From: 66-474 sp040255405
GTDB lineage: Bacteria; Pseudomonadota; Gammaproteobacteria; Xanthomonadales; Rhodanobacteraceae
Assembly (NCBI GenBank): GCA_040255405.1
Contig: JBDZUX010000001.1
Coordinates: 124,001 to 188,000 of the forward strand
Direction of reading: 5' to 3'
DNA length: 64,000 nt
Shown here: positions 45,008 to 54,125 of the stretch, in pieces
Position numbering within the stretch: position 1 is the first letter of the stretch
How the letters are laid out: each line of letters starts with the position of its first letter
Notes under the pieces: generated by a model
Seen by the model: only the letters and a program-made list of their open reading frames with translations
The model's database searches: none
What the model was told of the DNA's origin: nothing
Position numbers and translations under genes: made by a program

Positions 45008-46057
45008 ATGGCCGTGAATCTCTTTCGCTCAGCGCTGATCGCCCTCTCGGTGGTTGCCATGGGCGCCCGCGCGTCCTCGAGCGGACTCGACCCCAACGTG
45101 GTGTTCGATCAGCCTTCGCCCTTCGCACGCAATGGCGAGCTGCTGCGACGCCTCGTCAGTCCATTGCAGGCGAGTCGCATCGAAGACAGGCTCGGCGACC
45201 GCACCCGGGGCCTTGACGCATCGCCGCTCGACCGCGCACAACAGCACTTCGCTTTGTATGTGCCGTCCGCACCACCGCCCGCGGCCGGCTATCGGTTGCT
45301 GGTGTTCGTTCCACCATGGAGCGATGCACGCGTCCCTCCGCAATGGCTCGGGGTCCTGGACCGAACCCGCACGATCTTCGTCACCGGCGCGCAATCCGGC
45401 AATGACGCGGACGTCCTCCGGCGCCGCGAACCACTGGCCCTGCTGGCGGCCTGGAACGTGATGCGACGCTACCACGTGGACCCCGGCCGCGTGTACATCG
45501 GCGGATTCTCGGGTGGAGCGCGCGTGGCCCTGCGGCTGGCACTCGGCTACCCCGAGGTATTCCGCGGCGCGCTGCTCGACGCCGGCAGCGACCCCATAGG
45601 CACGGCGCAGGTTCCACTGCCACCCGCAAGCACGCTCCACCGTTTCCAGCAGGCCTCGCGCATCGTGTTCGTCACCGGCGATGCCGACCACATCCGGCAA
45701 GCACAACGCATGCGCGCCGGCACGGCGTTGCAGACCTGGTGCGCATTCAACATCGACGACATCAGGTTGCCGTACACCGCGCATGCGCTTGCCGACGCTT
45801 CCGGATTGGCCCGCGCGTTCGATTCGCTGTCAAAGCCGGTGATCCCCGACATCCAGCGCATCCAGGCATGCCGTGCCCGCAATCATGCCGCGCTGGCCGG
45901 CGATTTCCGGCGCGTTCAGGCACTCGTGCATGCCGGGCGCCTCGATGAAGCGGCGCACGCGCTCGATGCCGCCGATGCGCGCTACGGCGGCCTCGCCGCA
46001 CCACGCAGCCTGGAGCTGCTGCAAGCGATCGAAGCACGCGCCGCGCCCCCTCGCTGA
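45008..46057 (+). CDS. Secreted alpha/beta hydrolase (esterase/depolymerase-like)
   Basis: A 349-residue protein with a signal peptide (MAVNLFRSALIALSVVAMGA). The fold is alpha/beta hydrolase: LLVFVPPWSD in place of the oxyanion strand, then HVDPGRVYIGGFSGGARVAL with nucleophile Ser168 in GFSGGAR, and FVTGDADHIRQ near the expected Asp. It resembles PHB-depolymerase/peptidase-type esterases; the substrate is unknown. The C-terminal 60 residues are helical. No operon partner is obvious. Confidence 0.8.
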   Translation: MAVNLFRSALIALSVVAMGARASSSGLDPNVVFDQPSPFARNGELLRRLVSPLQASRIEDRLGDRTRGLDASPLDRAQQHFALYVPSAPPPAAGYRLLVFVPPWSDARVPPQWLGVLDRTRTIFVTGAQSGNDADVLRRREPLALLAAWNVMRRYHVDPGRVYIGGFSGGARVALRLALGYPEVFRGALLDAGSDPIGTAQVPLPPASTLHRFQQASRIVFVTGDADHIRQAQRMRAGTALQTWCAFNIDDIRLPYTAHALADASGLARAFDSLSKPVIPDIQRIQACRARNHAALAGDFRRVQALVHAGRLDEAAHALDAADARYGGLAAPRSLELLQAIEARAAPPR

Positions 46058-46093
46058 CCGAATTTTCAGGTCGACCGTGCTAGCGTGGGGGCA

Positions 46094-46666
46094 ATGGACG
46101 AACACGGCGGAATGGATCATCGGTTTCCAACGCTACCCGCATGGATCGCGGAATCGGTTGATTCCTCCCGGATCTACCCGAACGCGGACGCGCGAATCGC
46201 GCTGGCGATCCAGCTCGCGCGATCGAACGTCGATTACGCCAGCGGCGGCCCTTTCGGCGCCGCGATCTTCGATGCCATCGGTCGCGTGGTCGCGGTCGGC
46301 GTCAATCGCGTCGAATGGCTGAAGTCCTCATTGGCGCACGCGGAAATCGTCGCGCTGGCCAGCGCGCAACGAAAGCTGGGCCGCGCCCGTCTCGACGACG
46401 ATGGCCGCCGCTATACGCTCGCGGCCAGTTCGCAGCCCTGTTGCCAGTGCTACGGCGCCATCGTGTGGGCCGGCGTCAGCGAACTGCTGGTCGCGGCACG
46501 CACGGAAGACACCGAGTCGCTGGCCGGATTCGACGAGGGCCCGCTGCCGACGGACTGGGCGGGCGAGCTGGAACGCCGTGGCATCCGGGTGTCGCGCGAC
46601 CTGCGTCGCGACGATGCACGTGCGGTGCTCGCGGACTACGGCGCGCGCGGCGGCGCTCGTTATTGA
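46094..46666 (+). CDS. Nucleoside/nucleobase deaminase (CDA family)
   Basis: A 190-residue zinc deaminase of the cytidine-deaminase superfamily. Zinc site His82-Ala-Glu84 (AHAEIVAL) and Cys116, Cys119 (QPCCQCYGAIVW) are intact, and GGPFGAAIFD is the substrate strand. The pattern is closest to guanine-deaminase/TadA-like enzymes that act on free bases or nucleosides. ATG 46094 is preferred; GTG 46085 would add three residues. Confidence 0.88.
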   Translation: MDEHGGMDHRFPTLPAWIAESVDSSRIYPNADARIALAIQLARSNVDYASGGPFGAAIFDAIGRVVAVGVNRVEWLKSSLAHAEIVALASAQRKLGRARLDDDGRRYTLAASSQPCCQCYGAIVWAGVSELLVAARTEDTESLAGFDEGPLPTDWAGELERRGIRVSRDLRRDDARAVLADYGARGGARY

Positions 46667-46667
46667 C

Positions 46668-46681
46668 TTGATCCAGATCAA
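46668..46681 (+). promoter_or_regulatory. Perfect Fnr/Anr-type box
   Basis: TTGATCCAGATCAA is an exact match to the TTGAT-N4-ATCAA consensus of Fnr/Anr-type oxygen sensors. It begins 1 base after the deaminase stop codon and lies 69 bases before the start of the VTT-domain gene. A TATGCT element at 46719-46724 could be the -10 of that gene, which would place the box near -56. Confidence 0.65.
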
Positions 46682-46750
46682 TCGGGGAAGCGCGTCGCGT
46701 CGGTCCGCCCGGACCGGCTATGCTTCCCGAATTTCGTTTGCCCCTCAGCC

Positions 46751-47446
46751 ATGAGTCGATTGCGCGCCTTTGTTCCGCTGGTGATCCTGATCGCGATCGG
46801 GGTGGCGGTCAGCGCGAGCGGGATGCTGGAACAGCTTTCCCCGCACCACATCATGGCCCAGCAGGCAAACTGGGCGCGGGAGATCGCGGCGCATCCCGTG
46901 CTGACCTATGTGGTGTACGTCGCAGTGCTGACGCTCTCGATCGCGACCGCATTGCCCGGCCCGCTGTTCATCATCATCGCCGGAGGGATGCTGTTCGGAA
47001 TGGGGCCCGCGATCGGGCTGTCGCTGGTGGGGGAACTGGTCGGGTCGCTGATGCTGTTCTACGCCGCGCGACACGCCTTCGGCGCGGGCAAACGTCCGCC
47101 GCCGAAATTCGTGGAACGCGTGCGGGACGGCTACCAGGCCAATCCCGTCTCGTACACCCTGTTCCTGCGCCTGGTGCCGCTGTTCCCGTTCGGTGGCATC
47201 ACTGTCGCACTGGCATGGCTGCGGTGCCCGGTGTGGCTGTTCACGCTGGCCACCGCATTCGGCGGCGTGATCATGCTGGTATTCGAAACCGCAATCGGCG
47301 CCGGCCTCGCTCAGTCCATTGCGGAGGGGCAAGGCCTGACCCCTAGCCTGATCACGGAACCGCATATCTGGCTGCCGCTGGTCGGGCTGGGGCTGCTGGC
47401 ACTGGTGCCGGTCGCGGTGAAACGCTTCCGATCCGGCAATGACTGA
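46751..47446 (+). CDS. VTT-domain (TVP38/TMEM64, DedA-like) membrane protein
   Basis: A 231-residue polytopic membrane protein. The VTT core is visible: ALPGPLFIIIAGGMLFGM, GELVGSLMLFYAARHAFG, and the re-entrant motif LFLRLVPLFPFGGITVALA. Members of this superfamily act as lipid scramblases or undecaprenyl-phosphate flippases, but this branch is not assigned. The upstream Fnr-type box suggests control by oxygen. Confidence 0.87.
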   Translation: MSRLRAFVPLVILIAIGVAVSASGMLEQLSPHHIMAQQANWAREIAAHPVLTYVVYVAVLTLSIATALPGPLFIIIAGGMLFGMGPAIGLSLVGELVGSLMLFYAARHAFGAGKRPPPKFVERVRDGYQANPVSYTLFLRLVPLFPFGGITVALAWLRCPVWLFTLATAFGGVIMLVFETAIGAGLAQSIAEGQGLTPSLITEPHIWLPLVGLGLLALVPVAVKRFRSGND

Positions 47447-47454
47447 CGCCCCGG

Positions 47455-47718
47455 TCAATCGGGACGCGTGGCCCAAAACGCCAAGCCGGTGATGAGGCAA
47501 GCCGCCGCCGCGCTCAGCAGCGCGGTTTCGACCGGCCGACGATGCACGAAACCGCTGACCTGGCCGCCGGCGCGTTGCGCGCCCCGCCAAGCCTTGCTCG
47601 CCATCTCCTGACCCTGGTCGGCGACCAGATTGGCGCCGTGCCGCATGTGCTCCTTCGCGCTGGTCATCGCTTCCGCTCCATTCTGCATGGCCGTCCTTCC
47701 TTCTTCCGTGACGTTCAT
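47455..47718 (-). CDS. DUF883/ElaB-like small membrane protein
   Basis: An 87-residue protein with an amphipathic helical N-terminus (MTSAKEHMRHGANLVADQGQ) and one C-terminal membrane helix (TALLSAAAACLITGLAFWA), as in YqjD/ElaB, which are stationary-phase inner-membrane proteins that bind ribosomes in E. coli. ATG 47718 has GGAG upstream. Convergent with the VTT gene (8-base gap). Assignment is by topology and composition. Confidence 0.75.
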   Translation of the reverse strand: MNVTEEGRTAMQNGAEAMTSAKEHMRHGANLVADQGQEMASKAWRGAQRAGGQVSGFVHRRPVETALLSAAAACLITGLAFWATRPD

Positions 47719-47859
47719 CGGGGTGCTCCGCTGCAAAGCCCTATCCTAAACCGCAGATACCGCGGCGGGGTTAATGGAGCACAACGGCCATGCCGCACGC
47801 GCACGGACGCGGTGCCGTGGAACCACTATGCTTGATCCATCCTTTCCGATTCCACGACG

Positions 47860-49419
47860 ATGACGACGACGGCCGCCACCGCCGCCGCTGCGCCCGCAGC
47901 GCTGCCTCGCCAGATCCCGTACATCATTGCGACCGAGGGATGCGAGCGCTTCAGCTTCTATGGCATGCGCAACATCCTGACGCCGTTCCTGGTGTCGACG
48001 TTGCTGGTGTTTTTGCCGCTGGACGAACGCGCGCTGGCCGCCAAGGACGTCTTCCACACCTTCGTGATCGGGGTGTATTTCTTCCCGCTGCTGGGCGGCT
48101 GGATCGCGGACCGGTTCTTCGGCAAGTACCAGACGGTGCTGTGGCTTTCGGTCGTGTATGTCGCGGGACACGCCTGCCTTGCCCTGTTCGAGGCCCACCG
48201 CACCGGCTTCTACACCGGCCTGTTCCTGATCGCGCTGGGGTCCGGCGGCATCAAGCCGCTGGTATCGGCGTTCGTCGGCGACCAGTTCGATTCCAGCAAC
48301 AAGCATCGCGCGAAGCTCGTCTACGACGGCTTCTACTGGATCATCAATTTCGGTTCGTTCTTCGCGTCGCTGCTGATGCCACTGTTCCTGCGCGATCTCG
48401 GGCCCGCCATCGCGTTCGGCATTCCCGGCGCGTTGATGGCGATCGCACTGGGGGTGTTCTGGCTGGGACGCCATCGCTACGTGCGCGTGCCGCCCACGCC
48501 GGCGAACCCGCACTCGCTGCTGCGCGTCGCGCGCACCGCGCTGCTGGCCCACGAACGTGGCCAAGCGCGTCCGGGATTGTGGATCGCGGTCTCGGGCGTC
48601 GTGGTGGCCGGGGCGGCGCTGGCGATGATTCCCGCGTTGGGGTTCGTGATCGGCGCTTGCCTCGCGCTCGGCGCAATGCTGGCATTCGGCGGCATCGGCA
48701 CGGCGGTGCAGTTGGACCGCGCGCGGGGCGCACATCCGGACGAGGCGGTCGAAGGCGTGCGTGGTGTCCTGCGCGTGTTGGTGGTGTTCGCACTGGTGAC
48801 GCCGTTCTGGTCGCTGTTCGACCAGAAGGCCTCGACCTGGGTGTTGCAGGGCGCCGAAATGGCCAAACCCGGGTGGTTCCACGAAGCGCAGATGCAGGCG
48901 CTGAACCCGATGCTGGTGTTGCTGCTGATCCCGCTCAACAACCTCGTGCTGTTCCCGCTGATGCGGCGCATGGGCGTCGAACCCACCGCGCTGCGCAGGA
49001 TGGGCGCCGGCATCGCACTGGCCGCTTTGGCATGGGTGGCCGCCGGCACACTGCAACTCGCGCTCGATGGCGGCAGCGTGGTTTCGATTGCGTGGCAGGT
49101 CCTGCCCTACGCGCTGCTGACCCTCGGCGAAGTGCTGGTCTCCGCGACGGGTCTCGAATTCGCCTACAGCCAGGCGCCGCCGTCGATGAAGGGCTCGATC
49201 ATGAGCTTCTGGATGCTGTCGGTGACGTTCGGCAACTTGTGGGTGCTGCTGGCCGACGTCGGCATCCGCAGCGACGCCGTCACCGGCTGGGTCGCCGCCA
49301 CCGGACTCGAGGAAACCGCCTTCCTGATGTTCTTCTTCGCCGGCTTCGCGGCGCTGGCGGCGCTGGCGTTTGCGCTGTACGCACGCCGCTACCCGATGCG
49401 CGATTACTACCGGGCGTGA
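47860..49419 (+). CDS. POT/PTR-family proton-coupled peptide transporter
   Basis: A 519-residue transporter with about 14 membrane helices. The proton-coupling ExxER motif is intact (E26, E29, R30 in EGCERFSFYGMR). Also typical are LGGWIADRFFGKYQTV, GSGGIKPLVSAFVGDQF and the later FAYSQAPPSMKGSIMSFWML (PTR2 signature). It should import di- and tripeptides into the cytoplasm. Monocistronic; convergent with tRNA-Lys. Confidence 0.95.
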   Translation: MTTTAATAAAAPAALPRQIPYIIATEGCERFSFYGMRNILTPFLVSTLLVFLPLDERALAAKDVFHTFVIGVYFFPLLGGWIADRFFGKYQTVLWLSVVYVAGHACLALFEAHRTGFYTGLFLIALGSGGIKPLVSAFVGDQFDSSNKHRAKLVYDGFYWIINFGSFFASLLMPLFLRDLGPAIAFGIPGALMAIALGVFWLGRHRYVRVPPTPANPHSLLRVARTALLAHERGQARPGLWIAVSGVVVAGAALAMIPALGFVIGACLALGAMLAFGGIGTAVQLDRARGAHPDEAVEGVRGVLRVLVVFALVTPFWSLFDQKASTWVLQGAEMAKPGWFHEAQMQALNPMLVLLLIPLNNLVLFPLMRRMGVEPTALRRMGAGIALAALAWVAAGTLQLALDGGSVVSIAWQVLPYALLTLGEVLVSATGLEFAYSQAPPSMKGSIMSFWMLSVTFGNLWVLLADVGIRSDAVTGWVAATGLEETAFLMFFFAGFAALAALAFALYARRYPMRDYYRA

Positions 49420-49426
49420 CAACCGC

Positions 49427-49450
49427 AAAAACGCGCGCGACCGCCGCGCG
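49427..49450 (-). terminator. Probable intrinsic terminator of tRNA-Lys
   Basis: On the minus strand CGCGCG-gcggt-CGCGCG (plus a further CG) is followed by TTTTT, 13 bases beyond the tRNA 3' end. The stem is short but all GC. It could also serve the converging POT gene. Confidence 0.55.
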
Positions 49451-49462
49451 AATCGCGGGGGT

Positions 49463-49537
49463 TGGTGGGCCGTGATGGGATCGAACCATCGACCAATGGA
49501 TTAAAAGTCCACTGCTCTACCGCTGAGCTAACGGCCC
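49463..49537 (-). tRNA. tRNA-Lys (anticodon UUU)
   Basis: The minus strand gives a complete cloverleaf: acceptor GGGCCGT paired with ACGGCCC, D arm GCTCAGCGGTAGAGC, anticodon stem TGGA/TCCA with loop CTTTTAA (anticodon TTT at 49503-49505), and T arm ATGGTTCGATCCCAT. CCA is encoded. It is the last element after queC on the same strand. Confidence 0.96.
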
Positions 49538-49576
49538 CGCTTCAACCAAAACTTTGTCGCGCGCAGCGCCACGATC

Positions 49577-49661
49577 ACTCCCCTCCCGCTCGCGGGAGAG
49601 AGGCGCACAGCGCCGCCTCTTCTTGCGCCGTAGGCCTAAGCGCGCAGCGCTGGGGTGAGGG
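49577..49661. repeat. Palindromic repeats of family A near tRNA-Lys
   Basis: It holds the hairpin cccctcccgctcgcgggagag at 49580-49600, an agcgcc/gcgccg-rich middle, and the tail gctggggtgaggg (49649-49661), the same tail as the copies at 2067, 6956 and 60337. The gap between the tRNA and queC holds nothing else. Confidence 0.65.
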
Positions 49662-49755
49662 CCACGCCGCGAAACGTCGCAGCGAAGCCCCGCCCCACCA
49701 CTCGCCACTCCCCGTTACAGGAAAGCGAGCCGGTCATTCTAACCGCACAAGCCCG

Positions 49756-50451
49756 TCAGGCGTAGTGCGTGGGGTCGGCGACACCCGCGTCGGCGAATCC
49801 GCGCGCGCGCAGCACGCAGGCGTCGCAGTGCCCGCAGGCGCGGCCCCCGGCATCGGCGCGATAACACGACACGGTCACCGAAAAGTCGACGCCGAGGCGT
49901 ACGCCTTCGCGCACGATGTCGGCTTTGGACCATTCGATCAGCGGCGCATGCACGCGCAACGCGTGGCCTTCGACGCCGGCCCTGGTGGCGAGGTTCGCGA
50001 GCCGCTCGAAGGCTTCGATGAAAGCGGGCCGGCAGTCCGGGTAGCCCGAATAATCGACGGCGTTGACACCGCAGAAGAGATCGTTCGCGCCCAGCGTTTC
50101 CGCCCAGCCCAGCGCGATCGACAGCATGATGGTATTGCGCGCCGGTACGTAGGTGACGGGTATGTCGTGCTCGCCATGGGCATCGTCGTGTTCGGGGACC
50201 GCGATGTCGGCGGTGAGTGCCGAGCCGCCGATGCTGCGCAGGTCCACCGACACCGTCTTGTGCTCGACTGCCCCCAGCATCGCGGCGACACGCGCGGCGG
50301 CGGCGAGTTCGGAGGCGTGGCGCTGCCCGTACGCCACCGACAAGGCGTGGCACGCAAAACCTCGTGCACGCGCCATCGCCAGCGTGACGGCCGAGTCCAT
50401 GCCACCGGAAACCAGCACCACCGCCGGCGCCACGGAACACGTCGCCATCAT
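49756..50451 (-). CDS. queC: QueC, 7-cyano-7-deazaguanine synthase
   Basis: QueC converts CDG to preQ0 with ATP and ammonia in queuosine synthesis. It has 231 residues: the PP-loop VLVSGGMDSAVTLAMA, NTIMLSIALGWAE, and the zinc site with four cysteines in SCYRADAGGRACGHCDAC. It is downstream of cpoB with a 10-base gap, as in many gammaproteobacteria, so it ends the tol-pal operon. An alternative start one codon later is equally good. Confidence 0.97.
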   Translation of the reverse strand: MMATCSVAPAVVLVSGGMDSAVTLAMARARGFACHALSVAYGQRHASELAAAARVAAMLGAVEHKTVSVDLRSIGGSALTADIAVPEHDDAHGEHDIPVTYVPARNTIMLSIALGWAETLGANDLFCGVNAVDYSGYPDCRPAFIEAFERLANLATRAGVEGHALRVHAPLIEWSKADIVREGVRLGVDFSVTVSCYRADAGGRACGHCDACVLRARGFADAGVADPTHYA

Positions 50452-50461
50452 CGCGAACGTG

Positions 50462-51283
50462 TCATTGCTTGCCCGCGGACGGCGGAATGTCGTTCATCCG
50501 GTCGCGTGCGCGTTGTTCCAGCGGCGTGCCGGGATGCGCCTTGATCACCGCCTGCAGCGTGGTGCGCGCGGCGGCAAATTCCTTCAGCGCGATCTCGCAG
50601 TCGGCGACGCGCAGCTGCGCTTCCGTCGCCTTGGCATCATCCGGATACTGCCGCAGCAACGTCTCGAATGCCGTCAGCGCGGGCTTGTAGTTCTGGGTGA
50701 CCTGATACGAACTGCCCAGCCAGTAATACGCGTTCGGTGCCAACGCGCTATCGGGGTACTTGTCGAGGAAGGCGCGGAATCCGCGCGCGGAATCGACGTA
50801 ATTGCCGGCGCGAAGCGATTTGAACGCCGCGTCGAAATCGGCCTGCGCAGCCGCCTGGTCGGCGGGAGAAGCAGGTTTGGCCGCCGCCGGTGCCTTGGGC
50901 GGCGAAGATGCCGCCGGCGCGGCCGCTGTGGAGGCAGCGGGTGCGACCGATGAAGCCGGGGCCGCAGGCTGCGCGTGTTCCAGCTTGCCGACGCGCGAAT
51001 CCAGGTCGATGTACTGCTCCTTGCCGGTCTGCTGGAGCTGCCGGAGCTGGTGCTGCAATTCCTCGATCTGGCCCTGCATCTGCTGCATCTGGTCGCGCAT
51101 CGCCTGGATCTGGTTGACCAGCGCGAGGCTGTTCGACGGCGGCGGCGCGACCGAGGCGTCCGGGTACGCGTCCTGCGCCGATGCTGTGGAAATGCCCGCC
51201 CCCGCAACGATCATGGCCGCCGAAGCGGCCATGATCCTTGCGAACGTGCGCGACTTGCGTGCGTCGGTCGCCACACCGGTCAT
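50462..51283 (-). CDS. cpoB: CpoB (YbgF), Tol-Pal-linked division coordinator
   Basis: CpoB couples PBP1B activity and Tol constriction in the periplasm. It has 273 residues: signal peptide (to about residue 36, TASAQD), an N-terminal coiled coil (LVNQIQAMRDQMQQMQGQIE), an Ala/Pro linker, and C-terminal TPR repeats (FRAFLDKYPDSALAPNAYYW, then similar units). The start overlaps the pal stop as ATGA. Confidence 0.95.
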   Translation of the reverse strand: MTGVATDARKSRTFARIMAASAAMIVAGAGISTASAQDAYPDASVAPPPSNSLALVNQIQAMRDQMQQMQGQIEELQHQLRQLQQTGKEQYIDLDSRVGKLEHAQPAAPASSVAPAASTAAAPAASSPPKAPAAAKPASPADQAAAQADFDAAFKSLRAGNYVDSARGFRAFLDKYPDSALAPNAYYWLGSSYQVTQNYKPALTAFETLLRQYPDDAKATEAQLRVADCEIALKEFAAARTTLQAVIKAHPGTPLEQRARDRMNDIPPSAGKQ

Positions 51284-51786
51284 TCGGTGGTGTAGACGAT
51301 GTTGTCGCGGCGGTTCTGGTGCCAGCAGCTCTCGTCGTGCTCACGGCACACCGGGCGTTCCTCGCCATAGCTCACGACCTTGATCTGGTCGGCCGAGGCA
51401 CCGGCGGCTTCCAGCGCGCTTGCAAGCGCGTTGCCACGGCGCTCGCCGAGGCCGAGGTTGTACTCGCGCGTGCCGCGCTCGTCGGCGTTGCCCTCGATGG
51501 TCATGCGCGCCATCGGGCGGTCACGCAGGTACTTGGCGTGGCAGGCGACGATGTTTTCGAATTGCGACTGGATGTCGCTCTTGTCGAAGTCGAAGTAGAT
51601 CACGCGGGTGCGCAGGCAAGCGTTGGATTGCAGGTCGGCCGGCGTAAACGCGCCTTCGGTGGTGGCGGGCGCGGTGGCGGTCGGGACCTCGGCCGGTGGC
51701 GGCGCCTTGACTTCCTGCTTCTTTGCACAGGCCGCAGCGGCCAGGCAGAACAATGCAACTACGGAGACGCGAACGGTTGCGTTCAT
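51280..51786 (-). CDS. pal: Pal, peptidoglycan-associated outer-membrane lipoprotein
   Basis: Pal ties the outer membrane to peptidoglycan and interacts with TolB. It has 168 residues: lipobox AAAC with Cys20, a Pro/Ala spacer, then an OmpA-like domain with VIYFDFDKSDI, MTIEGNADERGTREYNLGLG and VSYGEERPV. The end reads QNRRDNIVYTTE. AAGGATGG precedes the ATG. It follows tolB after 84 bases. Confidence 0.97.
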   Translation of the reverse strand: MNATVRVSVVALFCLAAAACAKKQEVKAPPPAEVPTATAPATTEGAFTPADLQSNACLRTRVIYFDFDKSDIQSQFENIVACHAKYLRDRPMARMTIEGNADERGTREYNLGLGERRGNALASALEAAGASADQIKVVSYGEERPVCREHDESCWHQNRRDNIVYTTE

Positions 51787-51870
51787 GGCGAATCCATCCT
51801 TTTTTTGAACGAGTGAGTGAGTGGTGGGTACAACGTGTTGAATTGAAGCATCCTTTCGATCAAGGCCGCG

Positions 51871-53202
51871 TCAAGGATTCCGATACGGTCCCCAGGCCGG
51901 TTCGCGCACGTCGCCGTCGCCCAACACCAGCCGCTGACGTACCCGCCCGTCGGCCGAAACGGCGTACAGGACGCCGCGGGGGCCTTCATTGGCTGAGTAG
52001 AGGAGCATGCTGGCGTTTGGAGCCCAGCTTGGCGCGTCGTCCAGATTGCCCGGGGAAACGAATGTCTCCTGACCGCCAAGGGAGCGGTCCATCACTGCAA
52101 TACGATACACGTTCCCGTTGCCCTGCACCATCGCAATCTTCTTTCCGTCGTAGCTGATCGACGCGTTGGCGTTGTATTGGCCCTGGAAAGTGATGCGCTG
52201 CGGCGCGCCCCCGGATGCCGGAATTTCATACAGTTGCGGCTTGCCGGAGCGGTCGGAGGTGAACAGGATGCTGGTGCCGTCGGGCGTCCAGCGCGGCTCG
52301 GTGTCGATCGCGAGGTTGTGGGTCAATCGCGTCAGCGCGCCGGTGGCCAGATCCATCGTGTAGATTTCCGGGTTGCCCTGGAACGACAGGCTCACGGCCA
52401 GCCGCTTGCCGTCCGGCGCGAAGCGCGGCGCGCCGTTGATGCCGGCCCGCGCGGAAATCACGCGGCGCGCGCCAGTGGCGATGTTCTGGATGTAGATCGC
52501 CGAATTGCCGCTTTCGAACGACACGTAGGCCAATTCCCTGCCGTCGAGCGACCACGCCGGCGACAGCAGTGCCTCGTGCGAACGGACCACGGTCTGCGGG
52601 TTGTAGCCGTCGGAATCGGCGACCACCAGCGCGTATTGCGCGTTGTCGCCAAGACCCACCATGGTGACGTATGCGATCCGCGTATCGAACGCACCGCGCA
52701 CGCCGATGATCTTCTGGTAGATCTGGTCGGCAATCTGGTGGGCGACACGGCGCAGGTCGCTCCCCTGCCCGGTGATCGACAGGCCCAGCAACTGCTGCTG
52801 CTTGTTGACGTCCCACAGCTCGAAATCGGCCTTGAGCGCGGTGCCGTCATAGCTGGTGCGGCCGACCACGATGTAATCCTGCTTCAGCTGCTGCCACGTC
52901 GCGAACTTGATCTGCGAGCCGGTGGTCGGCGATTCCACCACCTCGCTGGTCGGCAGCGTGCGGAATTTGCCGCAACGATTGAGATCCATGCCGACGATCT
53001 GCGCGATATCCACCGGCGACGCCGGCCCGGAACCTTGCTGGCCGAACGGCACCACCGTGACCGGAATCGCCGAGGGCACGCCGTTGACGATCTGCACCGT
53101 CAGGCCCTGGGCGCCGGCCTGCGTGGCAAACAACGCCGCAAGCAACGTCAGGACCGAGGCAAACAGGATTTTGGGCATTCGCATGATTCGAGCACCTTTC
53201 AT
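51871..53202 (-). CDS. tolB: TolB, periplasmic beta-propeller of Tol-Pal
   Basis: TolB binds Pal and TolA. It has 443 residues: signal peptide (to about 31, TQAGAQ), an alpha/beta N-terminal domain, then six propeller blades with repeats such as LLSPAWSLDGRELAYVSF and TEPRWTPDGTSILFTSDRSG. ATG 53202 overlaps the tolA stop by 4 bases; an ATG at 53184 (MRMPKILF) would give a shorter signal peptide. Confidence 0.97.
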   Translation of the reverse strand: MKGARIMRMPKILFASVLTLLAALFATQAGAQGLTVQIVNGVPSAIPVTVVPFGQQGSGPASPVDIAQIVGMDLNRCGKFRTLPTSEVVESPTTGSQIKFATWQQLKQDYIVVGRTSYDGTALKADFELWDVNKQQQLLGLSITGQGSDLRRVAHQIADQIYQKIIGVRGAFDTRIAYVTMVGLGDNAQYALVVADSDGYNPQTVVRSHEALLSPAWSLDGRELAYVSFESGNSAIYIQNIATGARRVISARAGINGAPRFAPDGKRLAVSLSFQGNPEIYTMDLATGALTRLTHNLAIDTEPRWTPDGTSILFTSDRSGKPQLYEIPASGGAPQRITFQGQYNANASISYDGKKIAMVQGNGNVYRIAVMDRSLGGQETFVSPGNLDDAPSWAPNASMLLYSANEGPRGVLYAVSADGRVRQRLVLGDGDVREPAWGPYRNP

Positions 53203-54125
53203 TGCGATGAAGTCACCATGAAATTGAAGATGATGTCACGTTGGAATTGCTTTTCGAACCCCTTGTACGGCAGCGGCGACGAGCGCATCACGGCCGCCTC
53301 GACCGAATGCCGGGCCACGTCGCTGAAGGGGCAACTCGGCAATACGTTGGCAGAGATCACCTGACCGCCCGGTATCTGCTTGATTTCCACGGGGCATGTC
53401 ACACCGACCGGGATGTTGTCGGGCCGCAGCCAATTCTGCGTGATCGTGTTCTGCAACGCGGCGATGTAGGCATCGTTGGAGGTGCCCGCCTGCCCCGTCA
53501 TGGCCTGCTTGGCCTCCGGCACGTTCTGCGCGTTCTGGCTCTGGCTGGCCTTGCGCAAATCCGCGAGTTGCTGCGCCTTCTGTTGTTCCAGATTTGCCTG
53601 GCGCTGGGCCTTGGCGCTCTCCGCCTTGACCTTGGCCAGTTCCCTGAGAATACGCTCGCGCTCTTTCTCCTTGGTCAATTCGGCCATGCGCTGCTTCTGC
53701 TGCTCTTCCTGCGCCTTCTTTTCCTGCTCGGCCTTCTGCTCGGCGATCTCGGCGATCTTTTCCTGATCCTTCAATTTCGGCTGCGGCACCGGTGTCGGCA
53801 GCACCCGCACGTTCGCGGGCGGCGCGGGCTGCGGCTTCGGTACCGGCTTCTCCTCGATTTTCGGCGAGGCCTTTTGCGCGTGCCTGGCCGCGGGCGGCGG
53901 CGGCGCACCGACCGGCCCGACCAGGGTCGCCTCGATGACCGGCCCCTGCAACTGCACAACCTTGGTGCAGGTGACCGGCCGCATGGATTCGGGCAAATGC
54001 AGCAGATCGGCCACGCTTTCCCAATGCGTGCAGTTCAGCATCGCCAGCGCCAGGAACGCGACGATGCCAAGGTGCAGCAACGCGGAATAGGCGACCGCGC
54101 GTGGCGTGGCGTCAGCGCTTTCCAT
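53199..54125 (-). CDS. tolA: TolA, envelope-spanning Tol-Pal protein
   Basis: TolA links the TolQR motor to TolB/Pal. It has 308 residues: inner-membrane helix (about 13-30), a Pro-rich region, a long Glu/Lys/Ala/Gln helix (about 115-200), and a C-terminal globular domain with YIAALQNTITQNWLRPDNIP and a conserved Cys pair (VTCPVEI, PSCPFSD). Typical family order. It overlaps tolR by 14 bases and tolB by 4. Confidence 0.95.
   Translation of the reverse strand: MESADATPRAVAYSALLHLGIVAFLALAMLNCTHWESVADLLHLPESMRPVTCTKVVQLQGPVIEATLVGPVGAPPPPAARHAQKASPKIEEKPVPKPQPAPPANVRVLPTPVPQPKLKDQEKIAEIAEQKAEQEKKAQEEQQKQRMAELTKEKERERILRELAKVKAESAKAQRQANLEQQKAQQLADLRKASQSQNAQNVPEAKQAMTGQAGTSNDAYIAALQNTITQNWLRPDNIPVGVTCPVEIKQIPGGQVISANVLPSCPFSDVARHSVEAAVMRSSPLPYKGFEKQFQRDIIFNFMVTSSQ

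Noticed and set aside
44657..45017. Two overlapping frames of 114 codons between the NIPSNAP and hydrolase genes
   Set aside because: Neither has a ribosome binding site that fits, a family motif or normal composition.
49463..49537. tRNA-Lys as an integration site
   Set aside because: No integrase, no direct repeat of the tRNA 3' end, and ordinary core genes on both sides.
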